Positions 57,251-64,000 of a stretch of DNA of 64,000 nt are shown here, piece after piece. This DNA is from Cylindrodendrum hubeiense (Eukaryota; Ascomycota; Sordariomycetes; Hypocreales; Nectriaceae): NCBI GenBank assembly GCA_014621425.1, contig JAANBB010000156.1, positions 16,596 to 80,595 on the forward strand, written 5' to 3'. Position 1 is the stretch's first letter. Every line of letters begins with the position of its first letter. The notes below the pieces were generated by a model, which worked only from the letters and a program-made list of their open reading frames with translations, ran no database searches and was not told the DNA's origin. Both the position numbers and the translations under genes were made by a program.

Positions 57251-60002
57251 ATGGACGAGCCCTTCATCTTAGAGTACCCCAATTCGGGAGCCGGGTCCGG
57301 AGACAACCCAAGATTCAAACGTCGTCGTGGCGCCTGCGAATCTTGTAAACGTCGAAAAGTGCGATGTAAGTTTAAGCCCCCTCCCCGCCAGGCCACATGG
57401 ATGTACATCTGATACTCGATACCAGGTAACGGCGCAAAACCTTGTGAACAATGTCAAGTCAGTCTTTATTCATGGAGAGTCTCGGGATCAGAATGAAGCT
57501 TATTGGGACGACAGAGATCATCGCTCGACTGCTGGTACAAGAACACAACCCAGGGAAGAAGAGACTCACACGCGGAACATAACACACTAGACACCCACCA
57601 TGACGAGCAAGATAAGGATGGCGCGGACAGCTCTCCTTCGAATTTGCATGTGCCTGTGGCCTGTTCGAGCACTCCCTCGGCACAAGCCTCGCTGACCTCA
57701 TCAACTGACACGACTTGTCCACGACCCTCCGAGGAGACTGCTGGTTTCGATATTTCGGATGGACAAAAGTTCCTTAACGAATTAACAAGTGTGGAATCCT
57801 CAAATTATCTCGACATAATGGAAACCGGGGACTGGCAGGCCTGGTTTCCGGACGATTGCGGACATTATTTTGAAATCACAGCCTCTAACCACTCACCTGA
57901 CTTCCTCGATCCGAATTTCGCCGATTTGTCTCATCCTCATACTCACCATCGAAACCCCGGCCAACAAAATCAGTTGCCCAAAAACTACGATCTATCATCA
58001 GCAATGATCATGAATGGTAAGGTAAAGCGGGATTAATAGCGCCAGTCCCGGTTGTGTGGACGATCGTGATTTAACGACGCTGCAGGGAAACTACCCCGAG
58101 TTGGTCGTATCGCCGAGTCCTTTCGCTTGTTATTGTTGGATCACATTCCGATGATTAATAGCATACAGAAACAACAAATCTCACAATACATGCAAGAATT
58201 TCTCGCTAAGAGACCCTGCATGTTCGGGGATGAAGATTCCAAAACAAAACACAGCAATAATAAGACCGAGCTCAATCGGTTCTATGATCGCACATTTACC
58301 TCCCTTTGTCTTGATGGTAATATGCAATATCCATCTCCTTTGGTCCTTGATTGGGATGAACTAATATTGTCATGTCAAAGCCTGTTACGCAGACCCTCAA
58401 GGGTAGGGTTCCACCTGGGAATTAAAAGTGGTAGGAAAACCTGCTAATCATTTTAGAATCGGGATGCTGTTGGGGAGAAGAAGCTTGGAGCTTCTAGCAC
58501 ATGAAGCTGTACATCATGCTTTAACTATTAACTCAGAAAGCATTGCGTTATTCCACTCCATGCTTGCTATTGGCTCCCATTCCCTTAACCTTCGCCAAGA
58601 TAGCCCTCTCGCAGGGACCGCAAAATACCCTGTTTTGAGGTTCTTCGACGAAGCACTTAGCATGAGACAACATTTTCGCGATAACCCTTCCATTCCTGGC
58701 CTTCAGGTATGTCAAGTACCTAAGGAAGTTATGACACTCAGATAGGGTAATCTAATTTAATAACTTCCAGGCCCTTCTAGCTATGGTAACCTATTGCTTC
58801 TACCTGGTGCTAAGTTGAGCGGATTGAATACTAACACAAAATTGAGGCCCATTTCTCCAGCCAGAGCGGTGCTGACTCCACATCTGGATTGCTCGCTGAT
58901 GCCGCCCTATGCATTCAGACTCTGCGCCTGCACAGCAACGGCGATATCGAAAAATGGTATTTGAACCAGGTGGAGCGGGAAAACGCCAGACGAGCCTTCT
59001 GGTTCTTTTACTCCCTTGAGAAACCCCATTGCTTGTACAATGGCTTGTTCCCAGTTTGTCCCTCTATCAGAGTGCTCTACCGAAGCTCTCTTGGATAATA
59101 TACATCTTCTAACTATTCACACTCCTCTAGTTGATACATGACGACTTTATCGACCACGATTCTCCTGCACTTCCCAGCCCCTTTTTCGGTGGAATTGACT
59201 GGCTTTCCATCAACACGGACTATGCGACCCTCTGCTCCTTTATTTTGAGTGAGTTTCCTAGTCATCCTAGACGCAGGTCTCATTCTAACTATTGTCGAGG
59301 ACAAGGCTGTAAGCACAGCGCAACGTCGACAGTTAAGAGACTTGAAAACATGCTCGACGATTGGGAAAAGAGGCTTCCATTTGGCTGTAGCGTCAATCCG
59401 ACTCAACTCAGCCGTGCTCCTTCTGACTATTCAGCATTAACTCTCCAGGAGAGGCGCTTGAGAGTTAAGAGCTTGTACAGATATTGTTTCGCCACCATTG
59501 CCATTCACTGCATGCAGGACGAAACGGTGCAAAGCAGAGAGGATGCAGATAGGGGCAAAGAGAAGTGTTACGCAGCAGCACAAGATATGCTGAAGACGAG
59601 CTACCACATCAGCTCAGCTGATGTTGTTTATGACAGGTAAGCCCGTGAAGCAAGAAGAGCTAATATTCAAACATGCTTGTTTCTTTTTTTATCAAGCTTC
59701 TCTGAAGTAGAACACTGATAAAAGTCTGGCATAGGTCACTATATAGCCTCCTCTGTCTTGCAACCTCCATCATCATTACAGCCATTGCTTGCAATAATGC
59801 CTCAGCTAGTTCCCACGAACGCCAACCAGCCACCAGCATCAGCACGCATAATAAGGATAAAGTTGACAATGTAAATAACATATCCTACTTCGGTATTGCG
59901 ATTGGGTTCTTCAGTCGGCTTTCTCTAGATATGGACGTGCCTCTTGAGGAAGTTACAGAGCTAGGAAGGCTTGTGCGGCAGATTGGAAAAGATTGCAGCT
60001 AG
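57251..60002 (+). CDS. FUM21: FUM21-like Zn2Cys6 transcription factor (cluster regulator)
   Basis: Pathway-specific activator expected to bind promoters of the cluster. Ten exons fit in phase: 57251-57365, 57426-57457, 57515-58016, 58086-58430, 58498-58706, 58771-58806, 58865-59053, 59131-59248, 59300-59636 and 59735-60002, total 716 residues. The zinc cluster is complete only when the 57-nt intron 57458-57514 is removed: the cysteines then follow CX2CX6CX5CX2CX6C (residues about 34-60). Without that splice an in-frame TGA appears at 57492-57494 and the sixth Cys is lost. The rest is a fungal transcription-factor domain (HHALTINSESIALFHSML, LRLHSNGDIEKWYLNQVERE) with a C-terminal hydrophobic SLLCLATSIIITAIA. 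Fum21 is of similar size and intron-rich. The donor at 58807 (GTGCTA) is weak. Position at the cluster edge supports the role. Confidence 0.82.
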
Positions 60003-60559
60003 TATGGAAAAGATTAAGAGTCTGCTATAATAATTGCTGTAAATATTATAGTATAAATACCACAATCTGGCCTATTTATATACTGAGAGTCCTTTGAATT
60101 TCTGGAGCAATATATTATATTTAGCCTTTTTTACTATGCAAAGAAATTCTTTCCTGGTATATTATCCAACCACGTAATAAAGCCCTATACCTCCCGAATA
60201 ATCAAGGAGCATCGTTCTACTCAAATCCGGTCATCACCGCGGAAGATCCGCCCAATAAACCATTCCGGATCATTCTCGAGTACTAATAATTCATTGATAA
60301 ATGGGTAAAGCTTATCAGTTGGTGATAGAGTAGACTCGCTATTTCGAGGGCTATCCCGATTACTTTCCGCTTCAATCCAACCAAGTGCCCATAGAACCCG
60401 ATTATTAACGCCTTTATGTTCTAAGGCCAGCATTAGCAATACTAGGCTTACACAGTTAATTAATATCTCGAACAGTAAAACATTCCAATCTTCTTCGTCA
60501 TTTCTGAGATTCTTAAAATTGTACCATCGTCCTTATTGCCCGAGGGAAATTCGGTTGGT
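60003..60559. other. Intergenic region, no gene recognised
   Basis: Contains a 72-codon minus-strand frame (60221-60439) that I do not recognise; it may be a remnant continuing the pseudogene to its right. Confidence 0.35.
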
Positions 60560-62075
60560 CTAAGGAACCAAAGCATCCTTATTACCACATGAGCCACTAG
60601 CAAGGCTGAATCCTTTATTCTTCGGTACCTTGCTAGATATATGCTCTTTTGGGGCTATGTGGGGTGTTACTGATGACGCACTAATTGTAAGCACTATCAT
60701 GAACATCAAGTTGTAGAGAGGATTTCTTAGGCACGTGTCGAGACAGTTTCGGGCCTTCTGATAATGATTCAAGACCCTGCTATCGCCTTTTTCAAACAGG
60801 CGTTCCAACTTCTTGAATCCATCAACAACTAAAGGTGGCACAGTTTGAAAGGGAATATTGCAGTGGAAGTCGACTTTCTGCCTCTTCGCCCGCTTCTGCA
60901 CTACTCCCTCGGTTATTTGGTGGTACGCGGCAGCCTCTAGTACAGCTCGCTTCAGGCTTCCAGGTCGCGCCTTTATTACCTCCGACCCCACAGCCAACCC
61001 GACCAGACGCACGATCCGACGGTGGGTCAACCTTTGTCGATGCCGACCCGGGACCCACTCAATACCACAGGAAGGCATGACAGCTCTAAGCCCTTCAATC
61101 CACTGCGGCTTCATCACTGACTCTGAGCTTATGTACTGAATAGCAACACGTATAATGGCGAACCATGTCGAGTGTGGTGGGGCAAAGCCTGCAGCCTTAG
61201 ACATATCGGGTTTCGTGAGGGCTCTGTACATCTCCGTGGCAAAGTCTTGACCTGCTACAGTGATGAGCTGTAGACTAGTGGGCCCTTCGCCATCCTCTAG
61301 TATCAGCTCTTGAGGGAGTGTTGCAAGCTTCCTATACATGGTGCGATTAGCTTATAAGTAAGCCCGCGGTCACAGCGCAGCAATAAGAATATTATACATA
61401 CTTCCATCGAAATGGCTCTTCACAGTCTTCCCACGCTCTTAACACAACGCCAGCCTGGACGACCGGTTCACCGCGACCACTGCGCAAGCCTTTGTTTAAC
61501 CTTCGGTGTAGCTGTTGACCGATGACGGCCCTCATCTGGGGAATCCAGAGTTCACCGAAGACCTTCTCAAGGAAGCGGCCTGCTTCCGAAATCCCGCGAA
61601 TTTTGAACAGAAGTTTGGTGCCTTTTGCCTCCACGCAGAGCTCCGGATCTTGAAAGCCCTGCAACCCTGATTGGCGTATTGCCGTGAGAATATGGTTCTA
61701 TAGCTGCTGTAAACCCTGCGGTGGAAGGAAATAGGATATCTGTAGTTGGCTCTGATAACTATGGGCCTCAAGCAGGTGATCCTCCACCTGGGGAGCGCGA
61801 TAGGTAGCTAATGTATGGTGATAACTTGCTGGTAAGTGCTGGAGTTGATTAATATTATAGACTTGGTTGATAGCTGGATAGATAATATTATTAAACTATT
61901 GTGAGAGTTGTTTGTTAGTTAACTGATGAAAGTCGTGGTTATATGGTAAATGTGGAAAGAACTGGTGTAATGTGATAAAATCGGTACTTTTAATCTTCGC
62001 GAAAATGAAATGGGGTATATCTTTTACTTGTGATGGAATTAGTTGTGGTTGTTCTGGGTCTGGATTTATGTAATT
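60560..62075 (-). pseudogene. Unrecognised protein, pseudogene with CAG-to-TAG-type stops
   Basis: One minus-strand frame can be followed from about 62075 to a 57-70 nt intron (61401-61332, GTATGT...TATAG) and on to a stop at 60560. It is interrupted by TAG at 61898-61896 (after KQLSQ) and TAG at 61700-61698 (after GLQQL); both sit in glutamine-rich surroundings where CAG would be expected, so both look like C-to-T changes at CpA. Readable parts include KIKSTDFITLHQFFPHLPY, ELCVEAKGTKLLFKIRGIS and LQLITVAGQDFATEMYRAL. I know no domain for it. A multi-copy, repeat-associated protein hit by RIP is likely. The upstream limit is in AT-rich DNA and unclear. Confidence 0.5.
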
Positions 62076-64000
62076 TAGAATTAGGTGAATATCTATGTTA
62101 ATATTTTAATAATATTAAGAAGTAGAATAAAAGTGAATTCTATATAGTCTTATTATAGGAGAAGTTATGAAACTAAGGATATTGTTAATATTAAATATAA
62201 TATTAGAGGAATTTATTATATGTGTTTAATATATAAATAAGTTTATTTAGTCTTATTATTGAAATACTATATTATATTACTAGTAAATAACTCTTATTAT
62301 TAAATATTATTTATATTTAGTATTTTACTAAGAGTCTATGATTTAATAAAATATTAATTATTAAGTATATAAGAAATATTATAAGGTAATAGCTTATTAA
62401 TCCTATAATAATTAGATATTCCTTTAGTTTTTATATATATTATTAGAGATTCTTAGTATTTATAAGTATTATAACTAGAGATTTACTTATACTTTAATAT
62501 AGATCTAGACTCTATAATTCTATTTAATCTTTATAATCCTCAGTACTTTGTAATGGTTATGCTTATTATTGTCTGATATATAGTATAGGGTAGGTTACAA
62601 GGTAATTATATCTATAGTAGGTTATAGGGTTTATATTAGCAAAGTGATAATAATATTACTTACTAAATGTATAATATATATTAATATTATATTTAATAAT
62701 AATTAAGTAATTAAATTATAGAGTCAAGTAATTAAGATAATTAGTTATTATTAATAATTAAGGAATATAACTATAGGAATTATACTTCTAATTATCTATA
62801 TATTAGGTAAATTATTTAGATTATATAATAATCTTTATGAGCCTAGATTATTAGATTATAATAATGAGCTAGTAATCTAACAAGAATTAGTTAAAATTTA
62901 TAGGTTTATATTTTACTATCAGTCCTAACTACCTATTTATAATATAGGCTATAATATACTTAGAATATTAATTAGCTTTTTACTATAATAAACTAGTTTA
63001 GTATTAATTATAATTGAGTTAATATCTTCCTAATATAAAGTAATAAAATTATTTATAGAAGATACTTTATTAGGTCTAAATTCCCTAATATTAATTAATA
63101 AACTATCCTCTAACTCTATCTTTATATTTTCTAATATAGACTTAACTATTTAAGATAATTTAACCTTATTCACTTTCTATTATTATTAATATTTATTTAT
63201 CTATTTTATTTATAAGTGATATTAATATAATATAACAAGATTATATTTATTTATAAACTGGAAATTTATTATTACTTTTAAGTATATATCTTCTAACTTT
63301 CCCTAAGATAATTTAGGTATTAAAGTTAAGATAGAAAGCCCGATCCTGAACTTCAAGCTCAAAATCAGGTCTAAGATATTAGGCCTTAAGTAATTATGTG
63401 AGCTAGGACCCTTATAATCCCAAGTTCATAATCACAGAAATAGAAAATAAACTTTCTTTTTTAATATAAATATACTCTTATTTTATAACTTTTATATTTT
63501 AATATATTAAATAATAGTAATTATAGCTATTATATAATTAATTAATCTATAATTTACTTTAATAGTATTATAGTTAAAATTAATTAATTAAGTCCTCTAA
63601 TTTTAGGTTAATTAATTATAATAATATAATCCTTAATAGTATAATTAGCTTTCCCCTAAATTCTGATTTCTATAATAATACTAGAATTATAGTCTATTTT
63701 ATATCCTCTTATATTATTATTCTTAGATAATAATTATATTAAAATATAATATCCCTTAAAGAAATATATTTAAAAATACTCTTTCTTTTTATTTTATAGA
63801 TTATTATTATATTAAATATTAATTTTACCTCCTAAATTAGCCTATTATAAGTATTAATATTAATTAAGTTCTTTATAAGAAAAAAGTAAAAAAAGTAAAT
63901 TAGATAGATTTAAACTTATAGTCTTATTATAATCCTTATATATAGATTATATTATTAATCTTTATATCTTATTTTATTATTAGTTAATTATAAGAGTTTT
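62076..64000. repeat. AT-rich, RIP-mutated repeat block at right end
   Basis: Nearly 2 kb almost devoid of G and C, full of TTAATTA and ATATTA words. Only a patch at about 63330-63440 keeps near-normal composition (AAAGCCCGATCCTGAACTTC). No coding frames. Confidence 0.75.
62547..62960. repeat. RIP-mutated copy of the LTR-like repeat at 10427-10800
   Basis: Same orientation as the left copy. Starts TTTGTAATGGTTATGC against TTTGTAACGGTCGTGC, keeps GTATAGGGTAGGT, and continues with mainly C-to-T and G-to-A differences to ATAATATAGGCTATAATAT. Confidence 0.65.

Noticed and set aside
57426..57514. First impression that the FUM21-like zinc cluster was destroyed by a stop and a missing sixth Cys
   Set aside because: A 57-nt GT-AG intron (57458-57514) removes the stop and restores the exact Cys spacing in phase.
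58398..58500. Apparent frameshift in the middle of the FUM21-like gene
   Set aside because: A 67-nt intron (58431-58497, GTAGGA...TTCTAG) joins both frames in phase.
1..64000. tRNA genes, CRISPR arrays, bacterial-type operons and riboswitches
   Set aside because: None seen; the intron-rich genes show a fungal nuclear sequence where CRISPR arrays and operons are not expected.

Overview
The window is nuclear DNA of a filamentous ascomycete. Genes are split by short introns (about 45-180 bp, GT-AG with a few GC-AG). Gene-rich stretches alternate with strongly AT-rich blocks, and one repeat exists both as a normal copy and as a copy changed almost only by C-to-T/G-to-A transitions, the signature of repeat-induced point mutation (RIP). 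The genus cannot be fixed from sequence alone; the gene set would suit Hypocreales or other fumonisin-cluster carriers.

Left flank (1-15.5 kb): a large multi-intron GH18 chitinase (171-6368), a truncated SDR remnant, an intact cyanide hydratase (minus, 7931-9102), an LTR-like repeat, then a series of broken genes: a serine beta-lactamase-like hydrolase, a fungal transcription factor, and a GH31 glycosidase fragment beside an AT-rich block.

Centre (15.5-60 kb): a fumonisin-type (sphinganine-analogue mycotoxin) biosynthetic cluster. In order: FUM8-like alpha-oxoamine synthase, FUM3-like dioxygenase, FUM10-like acyl-CoA synthetase, FUM6-like P450-reductase, FUM7-like iron alcohol dehydrogenase, a ceramide synthase (FUM17/18 type), an extended SDR reductase (possible FUM13 equivalent), FUM14-like carrier-condensation protein, FUM1-like highly reducing PKS, FUM19-like ABC transporter, FUM15-like P450 and FUM21-like Zn2Cys6 regulator. 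The PKS makes a methylated C18 chain with no thioesterase; FUM8 releases it by condensing it with an amino acid; the reductase is expected to reduce C-3; FUM3 and FUM6 hydroxylate the backbone; FUM7, FUM10 and FUM14 make and attach the tricarballylic esters; the transporter and ceramide synthase fit export and self-protection. Copies of CGGATA/TATCCG lie in every intergenic promoter of the cluster. FUM2, FUM11 and FUM16 equivalents are not seen, so a product without the C-10 hydroxyl (B2/B4-like) would be expected, but the FUM6-like gene has an apparent frameshift that may block the pathway.

Right flank (53.6-64 kb): AT-rich blocks, a stop-riddled pogo/Fot1-like transposase fragment, a pseudogene with CAG-to-TAG-type stops, and about 2 kb of very AT-rich RIP-mutated repeat. 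The cluster therefore sits in a repeat-rich, decaying genomic island. Intron boundaries were inferred by eye from reading frame, splice consensus and family knowledge.
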